Source: Trichoplax adhaerens (lineage: Eukaryota; Placozoa; Uniplacotomia; Trichoplacea; Trichoplacidae). Taken from it: a stretch of DNA of 64,000 nt. Numbering within the stretch: position 1 is the stretch's first letter; each line of letters begins with the position of its first letter. Below the pieces are notes generated by a model that worked only from the letters and a program-made list of their open reading frames with translations, was not told the origin of the DNA and made no database searches. This document shows, one piece after another, positions 46,901-59,122 of the stretch. The stretch covers positions 473,487 to 537,486 of the forward strand of contig NW_002060971.1 of NCBI RefSeq assembly GCF_000150275.1, read 5' to 3'. Position numbers and translations under genes: made by a program.

Positions 46901-49900
46901 ATTTCACTTTAGGCAATAAATTGCTCGAAATGAATTTTTATTTTATGTATGTTAAATGCCTTCATTTAAATTGACTCTATGGTTTACCTTGAAATTGTTC
47001 AATACTAATAAAACCTTTTCTAGTGCCAGAGGCGTCAAAACTTACCGGCCCCTAGATAAAAAATGCCATAATTAGCAGTCAGTGCCACAAAATAAATGGA
47101 TTATAAAAGGAATTCCATCACAAAAACTTCTTACTTATTCTAACGTAAGGAATTTATCATACCATGAAAAGCATGTAAATATATTGAATGTTATTAATAG
47201 AGGACGTTTATTATGATAGTTAAAACTAATGGACTGAAAAGACTTCTTTTTTATGTATAGATGGTCTAAAGAGCAACACATTCTAATCTAATTTAATAGC
47301 TTCTCTACAGAAGTTAGAAAAAGAAACGAGAATATGTTGTTACTTGAATCAGTTATGTGAATACTTTCAAATTTAACCAAAATTACACTTATTGTTGATG
47401 TCACGTTCTATGAGTAACTTATTTGGGATGTTCATATATTACTAGTACGGATTCGATCATCTAACAATTAAATTACCGAAATGCCAGTGAAGGATAATTT
47501 TCTGAATGAATCTCGAATGATTTCCGCTAATTCGTCATTAACAGAGCGAAAATCTGTTATACATTTGGATGGACTACGTAGATGTAATTCATAAATAGTA
47601 GTATTTAAAGCTAAAGCGATAGCCCATGCTGCATCAAAAGCATAGCTAGCAGCATAACTCGATCCATCTGAACTTAAGTTTTTACGTGAGATATTGAGAT
47701 ATTGATGTGGAGTCTACATTTAGTATTTTAGAAAAATAAAACAAAATTCATCGTTAACAAGAGTGTACGTGATGCATGATCAATTGCTAATGAAATGTGT
47801 GACTTTTCTAGCAAAATTAGATTAGTAGTCGTATACTCGTATATGACTGTGGATTCTATATAGAATAAGATTATGCTACGATGACTCTGATGATTAATTA
47901 CACAGTCACTCATTGTATGCCAAGAAGTTAAAGAAATTTTGATGCCTATCATAAAGGTGACAATGTAAGGAATGAATTCGGAAGTGCATTTTACAATATC
48001 TATATTACAACTTACTAAACCAGAAATAGACTTCTTTTGGATATAATTTAAGGGTAGATCAGATACAGTAAACGAATTTTGTAACGCCGTTAAAATTTGC
48101 CCTTCGCTACAGTTAAGGTTATCTTGTATGGTTGGTGATAGATTATGATATTGGCTATTTCTTGATATTATCCAAATCATCTCCAATTTATGTAAGCCCA
48201 GATTGTAAACCTATAAAATAATTAGCAACGATATGATATTAGTTAATAATTCATTATTCTTAGTTTAAATTTAAATATTTAATGATGTAGTTCGATAGCA
48301 GGAGCAATTTATGAACGACCGCTTTACGTTTTATATGGTAGATATTTATATTTCTTACATTTTATAACTTTAATTACATAACTATTACTTATAAATTAAT
48401 GGAAAATATTTTAGAATGCAATTTAAATTCATGGAACATTACAAAATATGCTATGATTTATTGTTGACTTCATACACTTGCTACATCATTTTAGTTTTAA
48501 CGAGCGAATTTGAAATTGTAATCTAATGATTTAATTACAGATAGACTCTTAAAGAAATTAGGCATGATTGTGTTTGTAGGTATACAATACGCTATACTAT
48601 TACTGTAAAATTTTAAGCTTTATAGATTAATAGGCAAAAATAACATCAAAAGAAACTACTAATTAATCATTCACGACATTATCGTATTTGCTATAAACTA
48701 AGAGTTATGCGTTTATAACGGGATACAACAATATGATGTATGCATATTTATTAGAATAGGGTTTGGCATCATACTATTACTTCGAATTACTTGATTCTAA
48801 TATCATGTGCTAACCTAATAAAGCTTAGAAGCAATTTTAGAATATTCTTATACGGTCTAAAAAATGATTAGCGACCGTAAATATCGTATAGGAAATAGGT
48901 GCTAATAGATCTTCGGATATTATATAGGTTCAGTTCATAGCAAGGTTGATAAGCTCTTATATTTTTAAAATATTCTAGTATCTTTGTATAGTTGGAGAAA
49001 CAGAATATAATAAATTTTTAGAATTAATATTATTTGCGTGATTGCCAATACTGTATTCATCAGCACGCATTTTATAACATAATGTAACGGTCACGGAGCA
49101 GGAAGTTCGTATTACTTTATAGGAAAATATTACATAATGTGCACAATAATTTTATTTTTTACTAGATCACCTAGTACAGATCATTACACAAAGAAACGAA
49201 TATAAAAAGAAAGCGACATTACGTTCAATATTCAAAATTATAGCCGTAAAATGTCATCATCTTCAACAAATTTTATCTTGTATTTCATATCATTTTAGTA
49301 TCAATGAAACTTACCGCACAAAATAATCTTCTGGTACTGTCAGAACACAACTTAACGACGATAATTCTTGTAAATGAATTCTTAAAAATGTACAGTAAAT
49401 GATATAAAAATGACGAATAAAGTCATACATAATCAATCGTTTGAAATTTACGTAGTACTTTCCGGAGTTTTCTTGAAATTCTACTTGAATAATAAAAGTA
49501 TTGTATCCCACAAATAACGGCTAGAGTAGACTTTTTAATAGCTTACCTGAATATCTTGCAAAGCAGGAACTGGATCTTGACCAAAACTGGCCCTTTTATT
49601 AACAGTAACACCATTTACTTTTAAATAATTTTCCAGTACCAAAGATGCCTAATCGAAGTCAAGGAAAGCCATTGTAAATCTTATTTTCTCAAGTTGTTCT
49701 TATTCTAGACTATAAACAATGACACAACAGGCAATAGCTATATAACGTACAGTATTAGAATCGACCATATTATCGTCCATAATGGCAATGCGATTCCAAT
49801 TAAAATAACGTAATAGTTTCAGGATGACCGGATTATCAGAAGTGGCGCTCAGAGATGTTCTATAAAAATCAGGATATTTATTTCGTTGTGATAAATCCGG

Positions 49901-51592
49901 TGAAGACGCTGCATAGGAAACCTAATACCGTTGCATTTCAAAGCATAGTTATAGTAGAAATTTGAATAAAACTGTACGGATACTAATTACAGAAGTCGCT
50001 ATTTGATTATAATCGGAAGGATACATCTATGTTAAAGGATATAATGAAAATCCCAACTGTTCTAGTTTGGCATAAATTTAAAGTTGGCTTAAAAAATTGA
50101 ACGATAAAACTTGCCGTATAGAGGAACTACTTTGGCTTTAAAACTCAAGTAGTTATATCATTTTGCGTTGTAGTATTACGAAATAATTTATGATAGATAT
50201 AAACAATATTGTAATTTCTATGGTTGATTTTTATATTACCTGAAGCAAGTTCGCATTATTTGCTAGCGCTGATATTGCTTTTGTTATATTAGAGAAAGCT
50301 GGCCCTAGAAGCATTAATTCTGCATTCGAATTATTTAGCAGCTTTTTGATAGCTATTTCACCAACTTTAATCGAAGACTGAAAAAGGAGTATGGTTCATA
50401 GACTGTTACGATAAGCGAACAATTTTTGGTACAATTACAGTGCTGTCATAACTTATTTAATGGCTTGTCTATATCGTTTCAACACGCACACAAATGGCAG
50501 ACATGATTGTATACATACAATTGTAATTCATCGTTTATAGGATGTAATAAAACTAGCATCAGATTTAAATTCATATTTTTCTTAGCACTTTTATGATCGT
50601 ATTAGCCATTATACCGTATATTAACACACTCCATGGCTAGGCATCATAGGGTATACTTTAAAAAATACTACGTGTATAGAACTACAATAAATAAATTTTA
50701 ATTATGCTGAATAAAAATTGATTAGGTTTAGCGTAAGTTTGAGATATCTCGGCGATGCAGAAATAGAAACATCGAAATAATTACTTTTTTATGTTATTTT
50801 ACAGTAATCGATTCTATAACTCATATAAAATCTGTGAGTATTAAAGTTAATTATGATGTCCATAGTTTACGAATCGATCACCATACGTCTAGGTTTACAA
50901 TATCATCTATTTTCTCGAAGTTCTAAATATTAAAGTAAATCTTTCATCGCGTGATAAACAAATTTTTTCTCTTCTACTGATACGATAAATCGATGTCTCG
51001 TAAGCTATTCTATTGCACCTTAATGTCCTTCAAGTTATAATTTAACTTAAAATATTGGACAAAATTATAACAAGCGTATCAGTAATTATTACTTTGATTT
51101 TAACATAACATGCATTCCATTTTCTAGTGGATACACATACAACTTTAATCATATTCAATGGTAATTAATGTGTTGCCATAATACTGATCTATCATATATT
51201 CTGTATTTATAGATTAGTTTCTATCAGGAGTAAATAGGGTGGATGAAATGCTAGCATAACAAATTCTATGATTCTATAGACGACATTAGTCTAATGGCCA
51301 ATTTCATGGCTAATTGCGATATTATCGTACTAACCTTGGTATCAGCAACTCTCATTTTGATACTATAGTTCATTAATAGATCTGATCGCTGGTTAATCAT
51401 ATCAATTGCTAATTCGGTTGCTAATTTTGGTCTTATTCCCCATAATGAATCCAATGGAAATAAGCCTGCAATATGTAGAGTACCAGAACAAATTTGCTTA
51501 TTTCCACAAGCCATATTACCCTTCCATGATATCAGTAATAGAATACTGGTTAACAACTTCAAAATGGAAAGTTTAATTCGATTGTTTTCCAT
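43412..51592 (-). CDS. Class C GPCR, metabotropic GABA-B receptor type, 16 exons
   Basis: Exons, 5' to 3': 51335-51592, 50240-50377, 49751-49921, 49547-49648, 49315-49380, 48016-48210, 47477-47713, 46988-47051, 46712-46789, 45810-45960, 45464-45587, 45104-45211, 44835-44957, 44366-44698, 43821-43964, 43412-43654. They total 2,535 nt, exactly 844 codons plus stop, with all phases matching. Residues 1-30 are a signal peptide. The Venus-flytrap domain (to about 436) shows family motifs: LLGPAFSNIT, VSYAASSPDLSQ, TRIIVVKLCSDSTRRLFC, SFTGISGPVSFD. Seven helices span about 450-716, and the tail is Ser/acidic. There is no cysteine-rich linker, as in GABA-B and unlike mGluR. It is expected at the plasma membrane coupling to G proteins; the actual ligand is unknown. 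The 12th exon's donor (GTTACA) is weak and could instead be a GC site six bases earlier. Confidence 0.88.
44366..45960 (-). CDS. Exons 10-14 of the receptor: seven-helix domain
   Basis: Residues about 437-716. TM1 AEVLAGSSIVINALLVAF; TM2 ILNYLIVAGNIILYINILL; TM3 after CQARAWTLMIGFSIVYSSIFARLWAY, with the conserved Cys before it; TM4 IVFMSVMVDVTVLAAW; loop 2 Cys in YHVCRSRDYQYW; TM5 YCILAYKSLHFFWGLYLCW; TM6 FVIAANVFITISSAITFAIV; TM7 LPLTLMVILNSSIVAGLIYIPQ. The TM7 end IPQ replaces the usual VPK motif. Exon 14 begins at 44698 (RSFNQTLVYQYHVC); a nearer AG gives the wrong frame. The intron after exon 11 starts with GC (donor CAG|GCAAGT). Confidence 0.85.
46712..51592 (-). CDS. Exons 1-9 of the receptor: signal peptide and Venus-flytrap ligand-binding domain
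   Basis: Residues 1-436. The order of motifs follows GABA-B1/B2: lobe-1 start CSGTLHIAGLFPLDS, LLGPAFS, then SYAASSPDLSQRNKYPDFYRT (cf. SYGSSSPALSNR in GABA-B1), FNWNRIAIMDDN, a lobe-2 strand at RIIVVKL, LGLHKLEMIWI (cf. the FGKKYVW region), YAFDAAWAIALALN, HLRSPSKCITDF, and HITWLNSWTFPG before the membrane. Exon 5 (49315-49380) must start at AATTCA for the frame to give NSFTRIIVVKL; the longer open frame across it is a different frame. One loop between exons 1 and 2 is shorter than in vertebrate receptors. Confidence 0.85.
48211..49314. other. Long intron (1.1 kb) of the receptor gene, nothing recognised
   Basis: This lies between exons 5 and 6. It is AT-rich with no open frame carrying receptor motifs and no repeat that I noticed. 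Confidence 0.5.
50378..51334. other. First intron (0.96 kb) of the receptor gene, nothing recognised
   Basis: This separates the signal-peptide exon from exon 2. It is a likely site for regulatory sequence because first introns often are, but no specific element is visible. Vertebrate receptors have extra residues at this point, so a small extra exon cannot be ruled out. Confidence 0.4.
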
Positions 51593-54500
51593 TATTACAG
51601 TATGTGAAACGTCTCGAAGCCGGACTTTCTTGAAGAAATAATCAGAATAGCCTTAGATGTAAACTGAAGTAGTCAAATGCCGTATTAAGCCAACTAGACG
51701 CTAACGGAATGAACCAATCGTTGAGGCTACAGTCCAAAGTTGGTCATAAGTTTTTCTGTACCAATATTCTATGGAAAGTATTTTGTAATAAAGCGATAGC
51801 CTACAGTAATCTTAGGCATCCGTAACAGTAGTAATAAATAAACTAACTTTCAATTCATCCGTTAGCGATATTTTAAAATGTTGAAATACATCAGTGCCAA
51901 TCAAAGGACTGGAGCTACAATTACACGGGTATCGTCGTCAAGAAATGCTTCAAATTTTTTTTTCTACAGTCAATAATAAACGTAAGTACACAACGCAATC
52001 ATGCGCGATCATCTATTTTCTATTCTTTATGATATTATATTTTAATATCATTAGACAATAGCACAACATCTATGCTACCTGACAACGGAATAGAGCCTAC
52101 TCATTGCTTGGTATCAAAATTGAGCTAAGGTGTAGCGAATGAGTATTGAAAATGGTGCATAATAGAACAATTAAGTTTTTCTTTGTTCCGTTAAGGAATA
52201 AGCTATAGCAAATATTTTTGAATTTGTACTTGACGAAGAAACGTCAATTTTAAATTAATATGAATAGAAAAGAGTACAGCAGCACTTAGGATCTCGTCTC
52301 TTTAGAATCATAAATCATTATGCGTATCCATCCAATCTTCTTCGAAGTATCTATACAGTGCTGCCAGTAGTCAGTTCTGTACAGCCATACACTACTAAAG
52401 GGATACGACAAAGCTGGATACCATGGCTACGACGTTAACATAACTCATTCAAACAATAATACAGTGTACGTCAATAAGGTGAATTGACTGACTATTAAAA
52501 ATAGTGCACTACACCCATAAACTACTTAAGAAATAAGTGTTTCTTTACTAGTCCATGGCTGCAACACAGAGATAAAAAAATTCTCTATACGCTATTAATT
52601 AAAGCAAGAAATTAATTATTCCAAAGGCCGGCCCAAAGTTTTCCGCTTTGATGAGCATGCTCATTTGGACGTGCTCGTGAAAATACCAAGCTAGAAAAAA
52701 TAATACCATTTTTGTTTATTGTTAATCATTACATATTAAGGAAGCACTATCTACTGTTCAGTGGAAAAAGAAAAAATTGAGTTAAAGGACGGAGAACTAA
52801 ATAAAAAGAGTAAATTCCGTTTTATTTTTACGGTTGACATTATATATATATATATATAAATACTAAGCAGACGTACAGTAGAGAATATGCTGTCAGGAAC
52901 TACAATATTAATTAATTATAGTTACATTTACTAACGAAATCCGTGGAAACTCCACGGAATCGTAGTCTAGTTGTAAGTTAATCGACAGTTAAAATCCGGT
53001 TTAATAGCGTGACACGCGTACAATCGCTTTAATGATTTGACGATTAATTGAATATTATACTAGCTTGACAAGCCCCCAGCACCTGATATTGCTTTCTGTG
53101 CAACCTATTCTGCTACAGTAATAATTAATAGATACTAGCCAAACTAGCGAAAATTTCACAGAATACGCGTATGCTGTATCGCATTACTTGATGCACTCCG
53201 CTTCTCGCATGACTGCTTGTGTGCACCTGGAGGAATGTAAAGTGTACAGACAACCAGAATGCCGGCACTGACAAAAATTGAAACAAAAGCCTACTGGTTC
53301 ATCTTTCATCTTTTATCACTTTACATTAGGGACAATCAAATAGAAGGAAAGGGACAGGAAACGGTCGTTTCAGTGTACCGACAATATGAGGGCCGACTAT
53401 TTTGATGATGTTATAAATCTTAATTTGTAACAATTATAGGAAAAAGAGCCTTCAAAAATACGGTATTAAATCGCTCAAAAAACATTCGCAAAACAGCTCT
53501 TTACACTAATAAATTATTGTAGCAAATTTATCAAAGAACCGAAAAGGAGAAACACATATAGCAAAGTTCATACTCACAACAGCAATGCATGCAATGGTTG
53601 CTTCAACATATACATATATATATATATAGAAGCATAGAAATACAATAAATACTGTTTTCTTATCTAACCAGAAAATAATAGATAAATACAGATATTATGT
53701 TAATAGGGTAGACAAGGAGTTCATTAAGCATAATATACTAGTTATGAGGTTTGTGACAGGAATTAAAAATATTTCGAGGATGCATTGTTATCGTAAAAAT
53801 ATATATAGTATTTGGATGGCAGTACATTAGACAGGAAAGCATAAAGTACATGTTAACCGTGTGAAAACAGCAATTAGTATAGAAATCAATACAAATGCAA
53901 AATGAAAAAGAGATTACTTTGCTGAAAACTCAACTTGACCAAGTCAACAATCATTACAAAAATTATTTCCTGACAGATGGTCATTTTAACTAAAACATCC
54001 ATCTGAAATAGTGCTGTCCCGGACTACTCTCCTGACAAAGGATAAAGTAAAGTATTCCATTCCTCTAAGTTGCTACTGCCAACTACTAGTTTAGTTTCCG
54101 CCTAAAACTTCCCTTCTAGACTGTGATTACACAGATAAACTTGATAACGTCGAGCTACTTTTACTTTATTTCAACTAATTCGAACAACGCGATGTGATCG
54201 TACAAGACTTCAGAAATCATCTTCTAACGAGCAATATTCGTAGTTACAAGTCAAGTCATGAAAGTTTAGTCGGCCCAACTTATATAGGTAGATATCTATC
54301 AAGACACAATGTCACTCACAGGAGTAATCCCACTGCCTACTCTCTTCTAATATGAGTGATCAACTAACTTACTAGCTACTTAGTCACTCCAACTAACTAC
54401 GGAGAGATACTGTAAGTATGACTAACAACTTCCTCACAAGTATAATAAGCGGCTTGTTGTAAGATTAGTTTTATGAGTTTTTACTTCTATTCATACAACG

Positions 54501-56933
54501 AAAGTATCGCCGATGATTGTCATCTGAATCTGCTACTCGGTTGTTTTTGTTGGGTGTGGTATACGGTTTTAGCAGTGGCGTACGTTAGAATGAGTAGAAA
54601 AGTGATAGAAGGCACGCTATTTTGTACTAAACGGCCACTTTTCGTCTCTTTCTCTTACTAATTTCTTTTACATATACGAAATGTTGCGAATGTACAAGGT
54701 TTGGTTAGATTCATTTTGAAAGAATTACCGTTGGTACGCAAGAGAGATTATGTACGTGTAATGGCAAAAACGTGGTACTTATTTTTCGTTTAGATAATCG
54801 TTGATGATACCATTTTCTATGGCAAAAATTATAGTTACTGTCGCCTACTTTTCAATACATTATCAATCTATTGTAAATATATTTATTGCTGACTCTGTAA
54901 TGTATTAAATCGTTTTAGAACGAGACGCTTAATGGAAGTACATAACCTCGCTTATCCCTCATATTGCCAGTAATAACGATCCATTTATTGTACCTAATAT
55001 CTGAATAATACTGTTCGATATCTCTAAATTCCTTGTACATATTAATAATCATATATTCATACCGGATTACACTGAGCATGATATTTAGAAAGTCTGGTAC
55101 AGTAACAAAAACTTTCTGTTTGAAAGTTCCTGCGAATACGATGAAGGTTGTTAGTATCTTCATTTTGTAAGATTTTCTTGCAATAAGATTAAAAGAGTTC
55201 TTTATACGGACTTTATGAATCATAACTACGAGTTCATCATAGTAAAGTCAATTACAAAATTATTACGTCGTAGTAAGGATTTCGTTCCTAATTACTATAG
55301 TTGATACACAAACAGAAATTAGATTAATTTCGATTATTTAATTATTTGTTCACCTTATGTCGATATCAATTTTCTAATTGTTGCCCATTTCTTGATGCAT
55401 TAATTGTTTTATTTTATTTTATATATAACTTATCTGCATTTGCGAAACCACATGAGTAAATAAAGGTAAAAACTCTTCATTTAACCGAAATAATGAGAAA
55501 GGTTTACATTACTATTTCTAAACTCTAAATAAGTTACGAGCATAGTAATAAACTAACGGTATTAATTTATCTAGTAGTCCATAGAAAAAATCTTCTCTTA
55601 AAATAATATCCATTCTCATATAGCGTTACGGTGGAACTTTCTTTCCGCAGTCAAAGTGGTGAAGAGTAGATTGAAGAAGGGGGTGTACATAATTAATAAT
55701 ATTTAGAAGAATAGGTATAACAGTTACATAACGGTACAGCCGAAAGATTAAATAAGAACATACGAGCATGTTAAGGGTAAAAATTTGGTAGTAATCCAAT
55801 AATCGCAAATTGAAATATTTTCTTAGCAGATTTTATATAAACAAACAGGAGGCAGATCGCTTCAGGTGTACTCTACTCAGTGGCATTTACTTACTTGCAA
55901 AACTTCGCAAGGAAAGTAGGATCTATCGAATTGAATCGTTGATATCCCTTCATATTAGGCACGAAAGAATCACCTTACAAGTATAAATTATCATATAAGC
56001 GGGTATACGCATAGAAAATGGGATAAACTTGTTATTGTCTATTATAATGTTATTAACTGAAATTCGAAAGCCCGTATGACGCACTGCGTGTATTTGAAGG
56101 CTGTTAAATTAATATGCTGCACTGCACGAGCTAAATAACTGCCGTGCTACAGATCTTTTGATCATGGTTTATCAGTACACTTTTAAAATATTGACCTCTT
56201 CTGTCAATTTTGAAATATGCAACAGGTATTAATTAGGCTATGAGAACGATGTAGTAACTTACACCGATTGTTTTGCACGGTCAGTAAAATTATTATTCAA
56301 ATATAAGCTTAAAGTAAGATTATGCATCTAAATATAATTTAAATCAGATTTATAGCAAAATATCAGGTTGGTTATCTTCCCCTAATTTTATTTAGCCTTT
56401 TAAATACTTTACTAAAGTATAAAACCGATAAGGTCAAGCACCAACGTTAAAATGCTTCACTTCTGGATAAACAAGTTGAAGTATGTATACTGTACTAAAT
56501 GAGCGAAGGAAATACAATATCATCAAAGTATCATAAAGCAAACTACAGTAAATATTCATGCTTAATGTTAGGCAGTAAAGTTAATTTATTCTTCTTAGTA
56601 GATCCGATAGCATGTACACTGATATTGCTATATTCACAAGTTCACATACCAATCGATCGAGCACTAACAAACGATTTTAAAATAGATTGTATTATTGGCT
56701 TGGTATCATGTCTTTACAAATTCATGAGTAGAATACAACAAGTGCAATCTATGGATTCTAGTATTGCTATCTAAAATGTACATTATTGTAGACAAAGTTC
56801 ATGTTATGCTATGCCTAATGCAGTTCGCATCGTAATTCGGTATAGAACTAATCTTGTTCTACTAGCGTTGCTAGGCTTTGCTAGTTGGTTACTGCTGCGC
56901 GCATGATAAAAGTAACACTGGCAGCAATCACTA
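51593..56933. other. Intergenic region upstream of the receptor
   Basis: About 5.3 kb. Open frames at 54473-54661 (plus, 62 codons), 54915-55223 (minus, 102 codons) and 56499-56774 (plus, 91 codons) have no recognisable domain, no neighbouring exons and AT-driven composition. A short inverted repeat (tccgtgg...ccacgga) is at about 52939-52957, and TA tracts are near 52841 and 53611. Nothing else can be supported. Confidence 0.4.
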
Positions 56934-57291
56934 TGTAATAATATCTTCTTTAAGTAGCGTAAAGTATTTTAAGGTAGACGATGATAGAAGGTATAAAGGA
57001 TTTTATTGAGATACAAGTTGCAGGCTAACAATGATATGGTTGTTATAGATAAGGTATTTGAGATAGCAGGAACGTAGGAACTGACTAACGAGTTAGCGTA
57101 CAAGGGTATTTATAGGTTTTAGATGGGATTGAGATACTGTCTTTATATGTATAGCATGTCGTCTATATGTGGTCATGATGTCGTACATTATGAATGTAAT
57201 ACAATACAGTACTTAAACGGTATATGATAAGTATTCGTATATTAGGATATTACTATACTAGGCATCTTCTATATAAGATCATAATGTTACA
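56934..57291 (-). mobile_element. Solo LTR (358 bp), copy 2, at the 3' end of the P450 gene
   Basis: This is the reverse complement of the copy at 21261-21618, the same length and differing at about six positions by eye (about 98% identity). Flanks are ACTA at 56930-56933 and 57292-57295, a 4-bp target duplication different from that of copy 1, so the two are independent insertions. It is oriented on the minus strand like the P450, and its AATAAA lies at 57002-57007. Confidence 0.92.
57002..57007 (-). terminator. LTR-borne AATAAA, nearest downstream of the P450
   Basis: This is the LTR R-region poly(A) signal, on the same strand as the P450 and about 300 nt past its stop. I found no closer AATAAA between 57008 and 57305, so the P450 transcript may end inside the LTR. 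Confidence 0.45.
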
Positions 57292-57305
57292 ACTATAGTA
57301 TTCAG

Positions 57306-58781
57306 TTACGGATTTCTATCCTTCAATTGGACCCAAGTACCGCCAACGTTACGTAATACGGACGAGATTAAATGATCGAGAGGGTGATTTTCAGCTTCAC
57401 TAAATTCAAACTGATGGACTAATTTGGCTAATGTAACCTTGGCTTCATTCATTGCAAAATTTTGCCCAATACAATTTCTACTTCCAAGTGCAAATGGGAA
57501 AAAAGTATAGGGATCTCGCTTATTAATTTCTTCTTGTGTAAATCGCAATGGATTGAAAGTCCATGGATCAGGCCAAAACTCAGGATTATGATGAATGCAA
57601 TATAATTGTAGTTCTAATTCAAGACCTTTAGGAAACACCTGACCATCAATCTCAGTATCCTCACATAAACCACGACCCAAAATACATACTGGAGGATGTA
57701 TTCTTAATGTCTCTTTAATGCACATAGTAGTGAACTGTAATCCTGCTAAATCACCCCATGACAGTTCGTCTTTGCCATTTAACACTTGTTCATACTCTTC
57801 TCGAATTTTCTGTTGATATTCTGGATGTTTTGCCAGGCTAAATAGCGCAAACGAAATGGTAGAAGCTGTAGTATCATGACCAGCAAATAAAAATGTGATA
57901 GCCTCTGCTACTATTTCATCGTCTGTCAACCCATTACCAGATGAATCTTTGGCTTGCAACATAATATCTAAGAAATCGAGATACTTTTTATTGCTAGTAT
58001 CAGCTTGGCCCGTCTGGATCTGTTTCCTTCTGTCCATTAAGATCTCTTTAGCAAATTTTCGACTAAATTCTGTATTCTTAAAATATTGACGACCTTTGGC
58101 AGTGAGCTTAAAGGTAGAAGTGATCGAATAAATTAAGTTGACGAAACGTTCTTCGACTATATATGAATTTTCATCTGTTGCCAAAAGAAAGGGGTGTCTT
58201 TTCTCAGATGTTTGTAGATTCAAGTTGGCTGAAAATGCACAGCGAAGCAAGACATCGAATGTTAGCCTACTCATATCGTCGAAAATTTCGATACATTTTC
58301 CACAATTATTTTTCCATTTCTCAATAAGAATATCTGTGCATTCGTTGTAAATGCTAACATAAGATCGAAGAACATCGAAATGGAATGCTGGTGTTAAAAG
58401 ACGCCGATTTCTCGCCCATAATGCCCCGTTAGAGGTTAATATTCCATCACCAGTCCAATCTCGAACATACTTCATAGCGTCAGTATCTTTGGAAAAGGGC
58501 TTTTTGAGAGCCATTCTAATTGTATCTGGATGATTGATGGCAAGTACTGGATGCCATATACCATAATATAACGCATATTTACGTGAGTATTGCCTATCTA
58601 TTTTCAACAGTGATTGTGAGAAACTGCCATCGAAATCACTAACATTACCAGTAATCCAGTGAGGTTTCGGGCCTTGCATTTTACGAAGAGCTGAATAAAT
58701 TCTATACTTGGAATACAACCATGGCCACAACGATACAATGGCGTATGTGATGAACACTATTATGATAAGTGAAGCAATCAT
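57306..58781 (-). CDS. Cytochrome P450, CYP4-like (clan 4), intronless
   Basis: 491 residues, the normal full length. An N-terminal membrane anchor (residues 1-22) is followed by basic residues and a proline-rich hinge (GPKPHW). C-helix WARNRRLLTPAFHFD lies at 122-136, I-helix AGHDTT at 300-305, K-helix ETLR (ExxR) at 357-360, FNPLRF at 409-414 and the haem loop FALGSRNCIG around Cys437. WxxxRRxLTPAFHFD is characteristic of CYP4. These enzymes hydroxylate fatty acids or similar lipids on the ER membrane with electrons from P450 reductase; the substrate here is unknown. The residue before GHDTT is Ala, not the Glu that covalently links haem in mammalian CYP4A/B/F. The absence of introns contrasts with both neighbouring genes. 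A solo LTR lies 14 bp beyond the stop and offers the nearest AATAAA. Confidence 0.93.
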   Translation of the reverse strand: MIASLIIIVFITYAIVSLWPWLYSKYRIYSALRKMQGPKPHWITGNVSDFDGSFSQSLLKIDRQYSRKYALYYGIWHPVLAINHPDTIRMALKKPFSKDTDAMKYVRDWTGDGILTSNGALWARNRRLLTPAFHFDVLRSYVSIYNECTDILIEKWKNNCGKCIEIFDDMSRLTFDVLLRCAFSANLNLQTSEKRHPFLLATDENSYIVEERFVNLIYSITSTFKLTAKGRQYFKNTEFSRKFAKEILMDRRKQIQTGQADTSNKKYLDFLDIMLQAKDSSGNGLTDDEIVAEAITFLFAGHDTTASTISFALFSLAKHPEYQQKIREEYEQVLNGKDELSWGDLAGLQFTTMCIKETLRIHPPVCILGRGLCEDTEIDGQVFPKGLELELQLYCIHHNPEFWPDPWTFNPLRFTQEEINKRDPYTFFPFALGSRNCIGQNFAMNEAKVTLAKLVHQFEFSEAENHPLDHLISSVLRNVGGTWVQLKDRNP

Positions 58782-58988
58782 GATTTCTACCCTGCACTAT
58801 TTCAATTCCGGAATGTTATGTATTTAATTTAGTGTTAATTTAGTATCAAAATGGATATCATCAGGTTTACACTTTAACATCAACGCCTTCAAGATCTCCG
58901 TTTTCCTACTTTACTTATCGACGTTAAAAAGGGGTTGGGCGTCTCCTATGTGTCCGACTGTCCGTATTTTAGGCTTTCTGATTCTGAT

Positions 58989-59122
58989 ACAGTACAGTAC
59001 TATGCCTACAGTACGGTACTGTACGGTACTGTACTGCACACTGTAAATTAAGACAAATGCTGCTACAGACTACAGTACGTTCGTCCAGACGTCCAGTACA
59101 GTACACTACATGAGTACATGTG
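58989..59122. repeat. Cluster of GTAC-centred palindromes upstream of the P450
   Basis: Within about 130 bp there are roughly ten GTAC palindromes, many extended to tacagtac/gtactgta, for example tacagtacggtactgta, which is an inverted repeat with a 1-nt spacer. It lies 210-340 bp upstream of the P450 start. It may be a simple-sequence expansion or a binding-site cluster. Confidence 0.7.

Noticed and set aside
49311-49511. 66-codon minus-strand frame starting MGYNTF
   Set aside because: It overlaps receptor exon 5 in another frame. Only the frame NSFTRIIVVKL continues the GABA-B domain and joins both neighbours.
54473-54661. 62-codon plus-strand frame with hydrophobic stretch (LLLGCFCWVWYTVLAVAY)
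   Set aside because: A single possible membrane segment is not enough; no neighbouring exons or start/stop context support it.
54915-55223. 102-codon minus-strand frame
   Set aside because: No domain, no homologous repeats, no linked exons; length is within chance for AT-rich intergenic DNA scanned in six frames.
56499-56774. 91-codon plus-strand frame
   Set aside because: No recognisable motif and ordinary AT-rich composition; could be real but cannot be supported.
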